This document shows positions 10,905 through 24,300 of a stretch of DNA of 64,000 nucleotides, in pieces; within the stretch, counting starts at the first letter, position 1, and each line of letters opens with the position of its first letter. Under the pieces are notes generated by a model, which was not told the DNA's origin, made no database searches, and worked only from the letters and a program-made list of their open reading frames with translations. The stretch covers positions 3,348,001 to 3,412,000 of the forward strand of contig NC_016474.1 in NCBI RefSeq assembly GCF_000226095.1, in the 5' to 3' direction. Origin of the DNA: Thermothelomyces thermophilus ATCC 42464 (Eukaryota > Ascomycota > Sordariomycetes > Sordariales > Chaetomiaceae). Position numbers and translations under genes: made by a program.

Positions 10905-11871
10905 ACCATCGTCGTTACTCTAGGCGACACATTCCAAACTGCACCAACAGCTGTCTGTGCGTCCGCATTCCGGGACCCAGGGCGGAGCACATCAGCGTCC
11001 GGAATTATCACCAGACCCGTGTGTTCCATGGTCTCCAGGCAGAGCAATGTGGCTCACCGGGTGGCCGCACTCTGATAGGCGGCAGTCTCACCTTTTTTTT
11101 TTTTTTTTTCATTCTCTCATCCAATATCCCGGCAGCCAGGGTGCTGCATTTCACGCGTTCAAGAGATCCTACGGACGCCAAGATACATTGGAGAACGGAT
11201 TGCGGCGTTCGCTGCGCCTCATCACCTGCTCAGACCATATCTTATTATTTCGGGCACCCACTACGGGAGTATCTTTGCGTTCAATATTGCATCGGCGATG
11301 GGAAGGATGAGGTGGGGTGACAGGCGGATATTTGGCGTTGCGATTGTCTGTTGTATATATACCCCCGGGTGCAGGAATCCTGACACGCATCGATGGCATT
11401 GTGAACACGGGGCGCTGGCTGGGTGTCTAGACGGCAGGGTCTGGTTGGTTTTTTTTTTCTCGGCATGGGTCGGAATATTTGGCATTTAGACGGGCATTCA
11501 TCTTCTTTTATAGGACTACGCATCACAAATGACTCTTTCTCCTTTTGAAGGCGTTGAGCTTGTCAAGGGTGCAATGCCGCAGTTCCGGCGGCAACTGACC
11601 ATTTTCGGTTTGCGAGTTCGCTCGGGAGTGCAATCAGTCCAAACATAAGAAGCGCAACATTCGCCTCGCCGGTTTCTTTTCAACTGCCCCATGAAAAAAG
11701 CAGACCGCAAGACAGGTGGTGGTAGTTACATATTCCTTTGAAACAATGAAGAAGTCAATCCGTACCCTCGGTTCAAGAAGTTGCTTTCCTTCTTCCCTCT
11801 ATTCATTCCTCCTTCCGCCACTCGTTGCCGTTCAATGATACAAGGATATTTTGCCCTCGTAACGAGAAGCG
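10905..11871. other. Convergent intergenic region, slx8 / nup192
   Basis: Nearly 1 kb between two converging stop codons. It holds a T17 tract at 11093-11109 and further T-rich patches (about 11450), and presumably both 3' untranslated regions. No coding sequence is supported. Confidence 0.6.
11093..11109. repeat. Poly(T) tract, 17 nt
   Basis: An uninterrupted run of T in the slx8/nup192 3' intergenic region. Confidence 0.9.
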
Positions 11872-14800
11872 TCAATGGAAAAGCGTGGGTGCCACCCTCG
11901 GCTTCTCAGCAGGAACCTGGCCCGCCTCATACTGCAGAATCAAGATGTGTTAGTCCAGTGTCTCCTTTCAAAAAAACAAAAAACAAAAAAAAAAAAAAAA
12001 ACGTCGGCAATGCGCAAGGTAGGTGCAGACAACGTACCTCCAAAAAGTCGGTCGCAGTGATCAGGAGCATGAATGCCTCCGCCAGCTCGTCAATCCTCTC
12101 CTCCAGCGCCGCCTGCGCTTCCGCGTCATCCTGGCCCCCCCCTCCTCCCCCTCTCGCCACGACACTTCCGCCAAACAGGCTGGTCCCATTCCCCTGCCCC
12201 TGCCACTGTCCACCGCCACCGCCGCCGCCGCCGATGCCCATCCCAATCCCCGCGCTCCGCTTGAGCGTATGCACAACCAGCATCCGGTGCTGCGTCAGGA
12301 AACGCCGCCCCTGCACCACGTTGTGCGCGCCGCGCGCGAGCACCGCCGCGCCGACGATGCGCGCCAGCGCCACGAGCAGCGTGTAGTGCTTCTCGAGCGC
12401 GCGGGTATCCCGGGCGTCGACCTGCAGCTCCGGGTCCGCGGCGAAGACGCCTGCGATCTCGAGGGCGCGGAACAGGTTCGCTTGGAGGATGTACTTTGCG
12501 CCGGGCCGCGTCTGGGCGATCTGCAGGAGGAGGGCGAGCTTAGCGGAGAGGTACTGTTCGGTCTGCTGTTGGGTGGCGGAATTCGGGGGGCCGGAGTTGG
12601 CGGGGGGGCTGATGACGGAGAGCCAGTCGGTGAGGATGGTTTTCAGGGAGTCGACGAGGACGCCGAGGAAGTTGAGACGGTTGAGAGATTCGATGATGGT
12701 CACATCGTCGTCCGAGCGCCGCGAGGTGTGGACGAGTGCCGAAAGGAGGACGGTAGCGGCGGTTTGGCAGGTAATATCGCTACCGTAAGCGTCGTCGCAG
12801 ATCACGTTGAGGAGGCGGTCGCCGTGGAGTTGGATTGCCTTCAAGGTTCTGGCACGGGCAGTTGCGAGACCGCGGCTGCGAGGCCCTGGCGCCGCCGTGG
12901 CGTCTCTGTCGACAACGGCGGTGAGGTAGCGGTAGCAGATGCCATAGTACAGCGAGCGGAGTTCGGCACTGCCTGCCCACTTGCTAATGGAGCTGAGACA
13001 GACCTGGAAGAGCTGGAAGAGCTTGTCGCTGATGAGGTTTCCAATGGCAAATCTCTCTCTTTCCACTGCCGAGCCGGAGCTGTCGTCATCATCGTCGAGG
13101 TCGAGCTTAAAAAGGAGCACTTTGGCAACTCGCGCAAGCTCGAATGCTTCGGCGTGGCTCAGCGTGCTGTAGGCCTCGAGGGTTGGCAGGATGGCCTGCA
13201 GTGCTTGCAGCAGGAACGCCATCTTATGCGTGCCCTTAAAGTCGTTGGCTTCGAACATCACCAGGAGCAGGTTGGCCCACGCCCTGAGCAGGGTGAGCCT
13301 CGCCGCGCCGAACAGCTTCTGACGATTGGTAAATGTCAAGTACTCGACCAATACTCTCTCTTCGGTCTCGATGGCGTCCAGATGCTGCGGGGTCATTACT
13401 TGAAACGAGTCCCTGAACTCGTTCCGCTTCAGCGCGATGGTCTCCCGTACTTTGTGAATGTTATACTGTAACCCCGCCTCTGGATGCTCGACGGCGGACG
13501 GTCTGATGTCGAGGTCCTTGTAGAAGACAAATTGCGGCGGCGGAACGTCCCAGTTGGCGTCGGGATTGAGGAAGTCAAAGAAATCAAAGATGTTGGCGAG
13601 GCTCAAAGGCTCCTGGTTGTCCATCTTGATCGTGCCGTTCAAGGCGTCGAAGATCTGGCGCTTGACGGAGGGTATCCTGTTCTGCGAGACGCTGCACAGC
13701 TCTTTGCCGATGTACTCAAAGATCATGGCTCGCGCCCCAAGATAATCGATATACGCGACCGAGGCGTTTGAGAGCAGGAACTCGGGGTTGTCCGCCTGCA
13801 AGTCGTCCCATCTCAGGTCCGGCTGGATCTGGATCTCCCTCAGAAGCATGTGGAAGAGGAAGTTGGTGGCTCTCAATTCGTCCATAACCAGAGTGGCAGA
13901 TAGTGGAGACTTCCAGAGAATCTGCAAGATGCGCAGGATCCGGTACTTCAAGGTGATCAGGTACCCGCGCATGCCGTGCTCCTCCTCGTACACCGAGATT
14001 TCAATGGCGATATTGAGAAGACTGTGGAACAGTGATTTCTGAGCGTCAAACGCCCCCCTCGGCTCGATGGTTAGCCGGTTCAGCTCGCAGTGGAAACCGA
14101 GGAGGAGGTGAGCGATGGTTGGCTGGTCGGGCGTCGCCTTGAGGCACTCGTAGATGAAATCCAGAATAAACAGCTTGATCACGTAATTTTCCGACTCGGC
14201 CTCCAGAGCCGGGTCCAAGGGGGCAGAGATATTTGCGGCGAGCGACGCGGCGATGGTATGCCCCTCCCCGTCCTTCTCAAGTTGGACGATCGCTTTATTC
14301 CGGTGCCCAAGACGGCCGGTATCCGGGTTCCACGCCGAGATGATCCTGGGGGACGTAGAGATCTTCTCGAGCAGCTTCAGACAGGCAAGGGTCAACTCAC
14401 CGTGGCCGAGATTGCAGTACTTGCCCAGGTCGACCACCAAGCCAAGGTGGCTCAAGATACCGTCCTCGAAGGAGGAATACGCGGCGTTGGCCACCGAAGC
14501 GCGTCGTTGCTTCTCCGACTGAACGAGAGGGCGCACAAGGTGCAGATAAGTCTCCTGTAGGTCGAGAGCCTTGATCATGACTTGGATGCCCCGTAGAATG
14601 CTGAGAACCAGAGGCGAGTCGGGAGATGCGCTGCCTAGACTGACGGGATCTTGGTGGATAGTGCGAATAAGGGCGTTGACAACCTTTTCGTTGAACAGCC
14701 ACTCCATGACGCGGGCGAACGGATGAAGGCGAACGTATGTGGCCAGATCGGTAGTCGGCATCGCCACGTCAATGGCAATATTGCTCTCATTACCCAAGAT

Positions 14801-17317
14801 GATCAAGTCCTCGTTGAAAGTCGACAAGCAGGTCAAGGCGAATTCGAGACAGCTGAGGCGCAGCGCTCTGAGCTGACCAGGATCTGCAAGCTCCTGGGAC
14901 TTCTGCGAGAAGACGCGGAAGACAAAGTCGACGTAGGGCTCCATCCCAGGCGCGCGAATGTTACTCCCCAGATCCTCGGGGAACGTCAGGCTGTCGTTCA
15001 GCCCCTCGGGGCCATCAAGAGGGGCGAAGAGGGACGCGAGAAGCTGAATGAACGCGTTCGACTCTTCGAAGCCACCGCTAAGGTCGTTTAAGATTGCTTC
15101 CATGTGACCTTCCGGGGTGAGAGGCTGCCCGAGGTATGTCACCCTTTGCTGGGCTCCCGGGTTAGGCAGGGTGTTCGTTGCCCACGCATCGACATATCTC
15201 CAGAGCGCTTCACTTTCGGGGACTTGCTTTTGCGTCATCAAGGCTTTCAGGACGTAGAAGATGCAAGCGCGGAGCCGAGCCGGTAGTGGACCATCTCCAA
15301 GCCTGAAGAGTGTATCGACCAGCCGCATCTCCTCGTCCATCAACATCCTCTGCCGGGCAACCGCGCTCTCTGTTGTCAGCTTGGCAATCAGTCTCAAATA
15401 GCACTCCAGCATCAATGCAGACTCGGGCTCCGTCTCGGCCAAGTCAGCTCCAGGTTTACTGGGGCGTTGCATGACCTGGGCCTGTGCCGGCGCTGGCTTA
15501 TCACGAAGCTGTCTCGTAAAATAATCCAGCTCTTTGAAGATTTGGGACCACGTCAATGACTGGGAGCGCTTCATCTTGCCGGAAGATTGGTGGCCCTCGT
15601 CTAGCAGAAACATGTGAGCAGCCGTTGCACATTCCTCACTGTCCGAGAGGCACTGCAGCATTTCGCAAAACGCGCTCACAAGCGGAGTGGATGCTCGTCT
15701 TGACGCCCAGTGCAAGAAGCCGGCCAGGTTGCTATCTGGATCCTCCCAGAAAGACATGGCCGCGTCAGGTCGCCCTTCGTAGGCATATGAGACGATTATC
15801 AGGAAGCGCTCGAGATCAAAGTCTTGCTCGTGGTTTTGGCTGAGCTGTCTCTGCTCATCCTCCTGGGTTCTTAGTTTTCGAAGCATATCTGGAAGGTTGG
15901 AGATGCAAGCGTCCACGAATTCCTCCAAGTGTACCATCAAGCTCCGCTGGAGAAAGTGGCTGAAGGGGAAGGGATCCGAAGCCAGGGGAGGAGACTTCCG
16001 CTGGAGCCATTGACGCATTCCCAGGCGCGACGGGTCCTGCCATTCCTGGGCCCTACAATCAGCAGCCACAGCTAAGATGAAGTCGAAGGCACCCTCCTTT
16101 AGCGCCTCCATGAATTGTTTGTTCCTCTCCTCGTCTTCCTCGTCGAGGTTGATCCCCTGAAAGTCGTAGATGGTGTCGTCCAAGTACCATTCACTGTACT
16201 CGGCAATCCACCATGCCCGGACGGCGGCGCCAAGATGTGGAAGGGCCCAGGCGTCGTCGGTCGGCTTGATGACTACCCCGTTCAGCTGGCGGGCTTGCTG
16301 GAGATCGCTCACTCCCTCGGTGGAGCCGAACGCTGAGATATACGCCGCGAGGACTGGGAACAGGTGCACTAGAGAGAGGCTCGTTAGCAGGGTTTTGGAG
16401 CACTATGAACGGTGCAGTCTCCCTTACCGAGAAAGTGGTCGTACTTGTCAACCCTCCTCAGGGTCTCGATGAAGTCTTGAAAATCTTTGACGGTCGCATG
16501 ACGTTTCTCGACGGCGGCGTGTAGAATTGCTGCCAGACATTCGTGCTGCTCCACGAGGCTTGCGCGCGAGAAGTCGAACGTTTCTTGGTTTTCCGGCGCC
16601 CGCACGAGGTCGGCCTGCTGCAGCAAGCTCCGCCCCGTGGCCTTCTCCATCATGCTATGCAGCATGGACCGCACACTCTGCATGGCCTCCATGAACCTCG
16701 GCACAGCCTTCTTCACAGCCTCCCCCGCCCTTGACCCAGGTGGCGGAATGCCAAACACCTTCTCCTCGGCAATGGCGCCGAAGGAGTCCTGTAGCTCCGG
16801 TTCAAGCTCGTCGTCGGCCGCTATCTCGCAAATGAGGCGCATGCAGTCGAGAAGGTACCTGCGCTCCTGGTGGAAACGAATGACGGCGCATTCCCACAAC
16901 GGACGGCTTTGCGTCTCGGTGTCGCCTTCGGCATCGCAGTCCAGCAGAATCCTCGCCGCCTCCAGTTCGTCCAGGTCCAGGTCGTCGGCAACCTTGAGGC
17001 AGTCATTGACGAAGTCATCGTTGATCGCGTACTCGTCTTCGTCAATCTTGACCTTCCCTAACCCCGGCCGTCAGCATCCAATTCTCGCCCACACACAAGA
17101 TCTCGGTTTTGTTTTTGAGTGGTGGGCCCGTACCAGTCCCTAGGGATTGTCTGTGGGCTGAGTTTCGCGGAGGCTTGTCGATCAGCTTTTTGAACGCGTC
17201 GGCTTGCGCGTCCAGGAGCTGTTCCAGGACCGGCAGGCCCTCGTACCGGTGCTGGCGGACAGCGACCAGCTCCCCGTGCAGGGCTTGAAGGGCCTCGAGT
17301 GCGCGCAGTTCAGACAT
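11872..17317 (-). CDS. nup192: Nucleoporin Nup192 (Nup205/Nup192 family), inner ring of the nuclear pore
   Basis: Proposed exons are 17134-17317, 16428-17057, 12038-16368 and 11872-11931 (1734 aa; the C. thermophilum protein is about 1756 aa). The inner-ring scaffold nucleoporin is an alpha-helical solenoid that binds Nic96, Nup53 and Nup145N. The start MSELRALEALQALHGELVAV matches the known N-terminal helix. Exon 1 joins exon 2 as RQSLGTGKVKIDEDEY, and exon 2 joins exon 3 as KYDHFLVHLFPVLAAYI. The body keeps long stretches I recognise, such as VRAWWIAEYSEWYLDD, SYAYEGRPDAAMSFWEDPD and RVMEWLFNEKVV. The last intron (11932-12037) removes a read-through tail and adds a 19-residue final exon, YEAGQVPAEKPRVAPTLFH, which matches the Nup192 C-terminus. 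That intron holds a 17-nt A run on the plus strand, hence a U-rich tract in the transcript. It is divergent from tel1, with 1.03 kb between the starts. Confidence 0.97.
11985..12001. repeat. Poly(A) tract in last nup192 intron (poly-U in transcript)
   Basis: Seventeen A residues on the plus strand, preceded by A-rich blocks broken by single C residues. In the nup192 transcript this is a U-rich polypyrimidine tract lying between donor 12037 and acceptor 11932. Confidence 0.9.
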
Positions 17318-18346
17318 GGTCGGCGGGGTGAAGGACGGCGCTGCGCATTCTCTTGGAGCCGCAACCGCGTTTCTGGAGCTCAGGGTCCTCGGGGTACTCG
17401 TAGTCGTCGGACGATACTTAATGTGTCAGTGGGAGCGGTCGTCCGGTAGTTGGGCCCTCAGCACGCAAAAGACCCGGGCGGCGTGGTCGATTGCTTAGGC
17501 GATGGTTGTAAGTGGAATTGTCAAGTTTTCGAGCTTGGCGATCAAGAAGCCGTCCCGCGCCAAATTGCCTGCCGATAGGCGCCAAACCTCGCTGCAGTCA
17601 ACAAAAGAATTAGGCGGTGAGCCGTTCTGCCGCCGCCCATGCTGAATGGATCAAGCTAAAGTCAACGGTGGAGCTCTGCACTCTAAACTGCTCGTGGGCC
17701 GGCTTTGCCCTGGCTGCAGCGTGCTAATGCAGCGGGCTGAGTATTGGTCATAGCTCCTTCCTGCCGGGCTCCTGCCCCCAGGAGGGAGGAGGCGAAACCA
17801 GGAAACGGACCCAGGCAGTTGCCCATTCCTCAGTCAGACAAAGGCGGCAAGCAGCCTTTACGAGCGCTGAAGCCGGGGAACCAGAACTTTCATTGCACCC
17901 GAAAACTTAGTTACAAGGAAAAGAACTTTAACTTTCAGGTTACCAACTACCAACTACTAGTAGGTGCTATCTTTAGACCATCCAGTCCTGGCTACCCAGT
18001 CGATGCTGTCCAACTTTCCTCCTGGTTCCCATCCCAGAGCTAAATAGCTCAGAAAAAAAAAAGGAAAAAAAAGAAAAAAAGAAAAAAAGCCTGAGCCTGA
18101 GGCCTGACGGAACACCCATGTTGCGCGCGGTTGCTTTCCCGACCCAGTGCAGCAGTGCCTTGTTGGATTCCGTCAGCACACCTTCTGGTAGTTGTTGTTG
18201 ACCTATGAAACCAGACCGGTTAATTGTTTACTTCTCGGCAACACAAACGGATCGCTCAACGAGACCAATAACCTGGCTCAATCCAAGTGTAAACCTCAAG
18301 ATCACCAGCCTTCACGGCTGGTCCCTCTCTAGACTAACAAGGCAAA
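17318..18346. promoter_or_regulatory. Divergent promoter region, nup192 / tel1
   Basis: About 1 kb separates the two start codons, so both promoters must lie here. An A-rich stretch interrupted by G sits at about 18050-18090. I could not assign specific factor sites, and the only open frames are short and compositionally random. Confidence 0.5.
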
Positions 18347-21300
18347 ATGCCACCGACACCACATACATACGGTGGTGACACGATCAACCTTAAACAGCTC
18401 GCTAGTAGGTCACACGTCAATTGAATACTGGTCCGAGTAAGACAGCAGTCAGGTTTCTAACGCGAAACACACCTCACAGCCCAGCTCACCAACGGAAAAG
18501 TCAAGACTCGGACGGACGCCATCGCAAGTGAGTTGCAGCTTCTCCATGAGCACACGAGCCCTGGGACGTCTTCAATGTCGGAAACGTGTAGCTGACCAAA
18601 CTCTGATCTCCAGCGTTACTCGCTTACTTTGATGCCGTTGACCGTGGGACGACGAGGTATTGCTTGGTTTCCCCGGCCGACCCCCCTTTCTCGCGTCGCT
18701 AGCTGACCCTGCCAGAAATCCCCTCGACGACAAGGCCTACCACTCTCTCTATGAGGCCCTGTTCAGCTGTGCTCTCCTAGAGAAGGAGACCTACTTCAGC
18801 ACCAGAAAGTCACCGCAATCTGCTGCAAGGCTAGGAAAGTGTGCCCAGGCTCTGCGGACGGCCGTCCGCCATGGGGCGGCCAAGGTCAAGCGCAAGACGG
18901 GCAAGGCTCTTGTCGACCACATCACGCAGATTCTCCCGGGACCCGAAGACGGCTACATCGCTCCTCTGCTCACTGACTACGTCAAAGCCCTCAGTACCTT
19001 TCTCGACTTCCCGGCCAATGTCGAGAACCTTGCCATAAGCGACTCCTGGGACACATGCGTCGACTTTTGCATCGACGCCCTGTCCCGCTACCTCGAAGCT
19101 GGGGACCGGGACCGGGACAGCGGGTTTTCATCTCGCGCCTCTCCGGCGCCGGGCGCGACCACACGGTCCGGCTCTGTTGCGCTATCGCAGGGGTCCGGTC
19201 AAATCGGAGGCCAGGTCGCGATCGAGTTCCTGACATGCGTCAACCTGCTCGTAAGCGCCCCAAACGCCCCAGTGTCGAGAAAGGCGGACAGAATCTCGAA
19301 CGTTGTGCTCCACATTCTTCAACTCCGGCAGATGAAGATTGGCGAGCTCCAGAAGGTAGCCTTCTCGATCTGCAACCTCGTTCTCCAACGCATCCAGGCC
19401 GAAGACGTCACGCTGTCCAAAAGGCTGGTCATCAGTCTAGTCCCCCTGGTTTCGTATTGGTGGCAGCCCCGTGCATTGTCACGAGACGCTCTGCTCAACT
19501 CTGTCCGCGACGAGATGCTCAAGACGATATATGGCATTCACGTATACATCGAGGGCTTGCTTCGAGAAGCCGTCGGCGAGACCTTTCTCCAGGATGTCGA
19601 GGACTTGTTAGAATCTCTGTGGTCCGACTACTCCAAACGGGAGGACCGCGCCCGGCTTCAGCTGGACGACGTGACCTTCACGAGCATGCGGTTACCCACA
19701 GATCACCCATCCACCGCCGTGTTTAGTCTCCGTCCGTATAACCAGGCGGGCGAGCAGAACTGGGCCCTTCTCGAACTTCTTGCCGTCCTGGAAGCCGCAT
19801 ACTCGCGGTACTCCCAGCGAGAACACAGTCAGCAGAACCCCGATCATGGCCAGGCCCGGAAGAGACGTCGCGTCGCCGGCAGTTCTAACAGGATGCTCCA
19901 AAAGCTCAAATCACTGGATCCTGCCGTCCGTCTCTCCGCTCTGCAGCTCTTGCCGTTCCTCCTCAAACAGCAGGAGCCTTCACTCGAGGATATTGTTGAG
20001 ACCATAGCGGAATTATCAAAGTCCGTTACGGCGAAAGAAGGCGCAGTGGCGTCTTGGGCGATGATTGCCTGTTCCGGGTGAGTGCTGGAGCATCTCATCT
20101 CGACGCCGACTTTGGTTCGCTGTGAGGCTAACGAAGCAAAGTTTTGCCGCGCACGAGGCATCACGACATGCATCTCTCGGCTCATCTTGGAGACAGCTCT
20201 GGCACCTCGGTGTACGGGCCTTGTCTCTACCCCCCGTTAGCCGTGCTGCGTGCGTCCTCCTCAATTCGATTTTGAAGGCGAGACTCGTGCCCAGGCACGA
20301 GCTCGCAGACGACGTCAACCAGATCGTCACGACCGCCGACATCAGCGGTCCGTCAGTCCTGGTCGATTCATCCCTCAATCTCATGCTCACCCTGCTTCGC
20401 CTTCGCAACAACATGTTCCCCAACGCAAGTCAAGCCACCTCGAACCACATCATCCGTTGGGTGTTTGTGCGATGGAGTCCAGGTGAGTAATTCCCCGGTT
20501 CGCAACATAGAGAGAGCACTGCTCTGACTTGCCCTGCAGCCGAATTGACATACGCCTCCTTTCACGCCAAGCACGCAACACCGTATGACATCAGCAATCT
20601 CCTCAAGGCATGCTATGGGGCTCCAGCTTTCGCCATGCCAGCGCCTCTCCAGTTGTTTGGCGGGCCCATTGCCCAGTTCTGGAAGAGCCAAGCAGAAATC
20701 CATCACTTTGTCCGGTACCTGCTCCTCCTGGATCAGGAGGACGCGGCTCCCCCAACTGGCCCGACGAGCTCGGCCGAGGAGCAGCTGGCTGATGCCCCTC
20801 AGGTTACCGATCCATCCGGGTCGCATGCAGCAAGACGGGTGGCACTCGAGTTGCTCTACCCAAAGATCGAAGAGCTGCATCAACTGGCGGAGTCATGGCA
20901 GAAGCGGGGGGGAGAAGGCGCAATGCCCGTTTCTACCGAGCGGCTGCAGAGCATTGTTCTTGCGTGCCTTACTGGAGCTCTCCTGCTTCCTGAACTCGCC
21001 AACCTGAATTCATCCGCGTCCAGGGATCTCGAAACCACTCTGTTCGGCATTGTTGATGCCACCCTCAAAGTGATCCTGAACGCCGCCCCGGGAGAGAATC
21101 TCTTCGACATGGTTCTAATGTTGTCGGCCCCCTACATCCCCCCAATTACAGAGAAGGAGCTGGTTTCGTTGAAGAGAGACAGGCCGCATCTGCTCAAGTT
21201 TTTCGGGAAACTTTCCGAAGCGCTACAAGAAAGCTCCCGCCGAGAAGCCTCCTTGCGAAACCCCGATACCGTCGATATTGACGACGATTTTGAATCCCAA

Positions 21301-24300
21301 ACAAGTCAAAACAGCTCATCATCAAAGAACAGAACCCTACCGAGGAGGGATACACTGTTGTGTCATACACCGGAGGCTTTTTACCTGGAGACCGCTCTAC
21401 GAATCCACCTTCTCGACGCTATACGCTTAGACGATGGTCAGATTGGACGCGTCCCGGAGTCCATTGTCGATCAGCTCGTCGAACTTCCAAAAGAGCAGTT
21501 CCTATCCTGCCGGCTCTTCATGAGAGAACTCTTCACTTCGGACGCCATAACTTCCCTTGATTCCGCTATCAGAATCTTGGAAACCGCAGCCCGACTGGTC
21601 AGCAGGTACGAGTTCTGGTGCTGTGAAGTGGCGTTGTGCACCTGTCTCGACACCATGGATAGTTTCATCAGCATGTGTACCGATGAAAGCCTGGAAATCT
21701 ACGTCATGGCGGGGGATCTCTACCATCACTTGGTGAAAGTCTCGCTACCCAACAACTCGCTGTCACCAGCCGCGCAAATCCGCCTCTGCAGCTTGCTTCT
21801 GCACCTGTTGGAGGTCAAGTCAACTTACGCCTCCACCCTGAACCTGCCGTCTTGTCGATCAACCCTCATGAACCTTCTGCAAGAGGGGACCATGGATATC
21901 AAATACTTTATCGGACGCCATATCCCCAAGATTTTCGGGCTGTACGTTCTCAAGACGCACGACGACATCTTTCTCGACATTCTACACAACCTACCTTCTG
22001 ATCCAGGGGTAACCGAGGGGATCGCGTTTCGACTTTTCGCTCTCGCAGAACTTGCTTGTCGATGGCCCACTCTCCTGCGCCGGTGCATCTACCACATCTT
22101 CGAGACGCCAGGGAAGATTTCTCAGTCGGCGGAGTATGCAGCTAGTTGTTACAGGAGGATCTCGCGCACATTACAGCTCACTGGGCCCCAAGAGCTCTTT
22201 AGACTCTTCGCGCCCCAGTTGCTGTATACCTGGCTCGAAGATGGCTCGATTCAAGAGATCCCCTTCAGCATATTCGGATTCACGAGCCTCCACGAACTCC
22301 TCCAACACGCCCAAACAGAGGCTGCCGCCATCATGTTCATGCGTGGACAGGAGAGGGAAGCGCTTGAGCTGGCGCAAACGCTGGGTCTGACCCCCGAACA
22401 ACTGGTCCAGCAGAGCTTTACCAAGATCATTGCTTATAGCATCGCGCACGACATAAGCGTTCCGGGTGGCGCAGACTACGTGACTGGCGAGAGCCGGCTC
22501 AGGAAAATTCTTGGGAAGGAAGAATTCCTCGCCAACGTCCACCTCAACTTTGCCGACATCATAGCCACCTTCTTTGACACGTTCGACCAGGAAGACCCCA
22601 TCGAGAAGGCGTTCCGGCGAGACGAGCGGTTTGCATACGCCGCAAACACCATGGAGGAGATCAAGAAGCTCGGGCATCTTCCTGCTGCTCTCCCTCCGAA
22701 TCAACAGCCGACGTTCAGGGCGAAGTACCTGCCGAGGGAAATCCTTCATCTGTGCAGCCGGACGCCATACGAGCCCGAGACGCTTTGGACCCCTGCTCTT
22801 GTCGTCTTCGTGGCCCGAAAGCTGCTCAATACGATACACCCAGCGCTCGGTCCACTGCATGCTTGTTCGGTTTTACGCAAGATCCGTGTCCTCATATGTA
22901 TGGCCGGCAATCATGCGACGTCGGCATATCCCCTACAGATGCTGCTTCATTCCCTGCGAGCGTTTGTGGTTGACCCCGAGTGCGCCTATGATGCTCTGGG
23001 TGTCACTCAATACCTCATCATGAAAGGAGACCATCATCTCAGGCAAACTCCGTCATTCCTTGCCGGCTATGCCCTCTCTATTCTAGCGGACCTTCGCGTC
23101 TTCCTCGAGTCAAGCCAGTCGAGCACGACTCAGGAGAGCCAGTTCAAAGCGACCATGACAAAGGCCCAGCTTTTCCACTCGTGGTTCTCCAAATACCTAG
23201 CCAGCTATGATTCTCCTGCTTTCCAGGACGAAGCTCAGAAGCTCGCCTTCAAGTCCATAACGCAGTCCGCTGCTCAGATTCGAGCTTCGGGCAATGCGGA
23301 AAAGGGAACCCACGAGAGCAACCTGCTCCTAGAGATCCTGGAAGATTGGGATCGCGAGAACCGGCTCCTAAACGAGCCAGCACGAGATGTCGCTTTATCC
23401 ATGCTTTGCGGGGTCTTCAAGGTTCCGCCATCCCGTCGGCTCGATGTCATCGACACTGACGACGGCGCATTGAGCCACGCCGCCGTAGTGTGGAAGAGCT
23501 GCGCCTCGCAGCGATTGAGCGGGGAGTACCTCGCCTGGGCCGGGCGGGTTCTCGGCCGCTCGTTTGCGGCATCCGGCGAGGTTCCAGACGAGCTCTTGCG
23601 CGAGTCTCGTCTCAAGGAGTACCGCCGGCTTTCGTTGGACATTGGCGGGTCGGAAGAGGGGTTGTTGAACCTGATCGAGGCGCTCACCGTCAGCGGCGAC
23701 TGCTTCACGGCCGGCCTGGCCGAGGCTGCTTTGCGTACCGTTGTCTCGGACGCCGTGAGCGACGACAACCACGACCTTCTCGGCGCTTGCCAGCAGAGTC
23801 TTGCCGAGCCGCTGCTGATTTCGTCCAACTGGGATCCTTATCGGACACCCAAGTCCGATGAGTACAAGGTGGACACGGTTTCCGAGGAGGAGGTTTTCTC
23901 GGCCAAACATTTGGAGAGTCCAAACTGGTCGCAGCAACTCGCGACGCTCTTGGCCCAGTCAGTGCCCGAAATTGTGACATTGAGGGTGCTTCCGCCCATC
24001 CTTAGCAAGGTAAAGGGATTTGCGGAGCGAGCCTTTCCCTTTGTTGTTCATCTCGTTTTGACCTACCAACTGGACAAACAACAAGGAGTCAAGCGACGAC
24101 TCTCAGCGGCGCTTGAAGAGTGGTTGAACTCGACGTCTGATTCGGCCAAGGAGAACTTGAAGCTACTCATCAATACTATCCTCTATCTGAGGACCCAACC
24201 TCTGCCAGGAGAAACCTCGATCGCGGACCGGAGTCACTGGCTGGAAGTCAACTTGTCTAGCGCAGCTGCTGCTGCCACGAGGTGTGGCATGTTCAAGGTC

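Noticed and set aside
11932-12037. Read-through C-terminus of Nup192 with a poly-Phe stretch
   Set aside because: It arises from translating an A/T-rich intron; splicing yields the conserved Nup192 tail.
18657-18715. Coding sequence at the beginning of the large tel1 frame (LGFPGRPPFLASLADPA)
   Set aside because: It has no ATG and lies between a valid donor and a CTGAC branch plus CCAG acceptor; removing it restores the expected protein.
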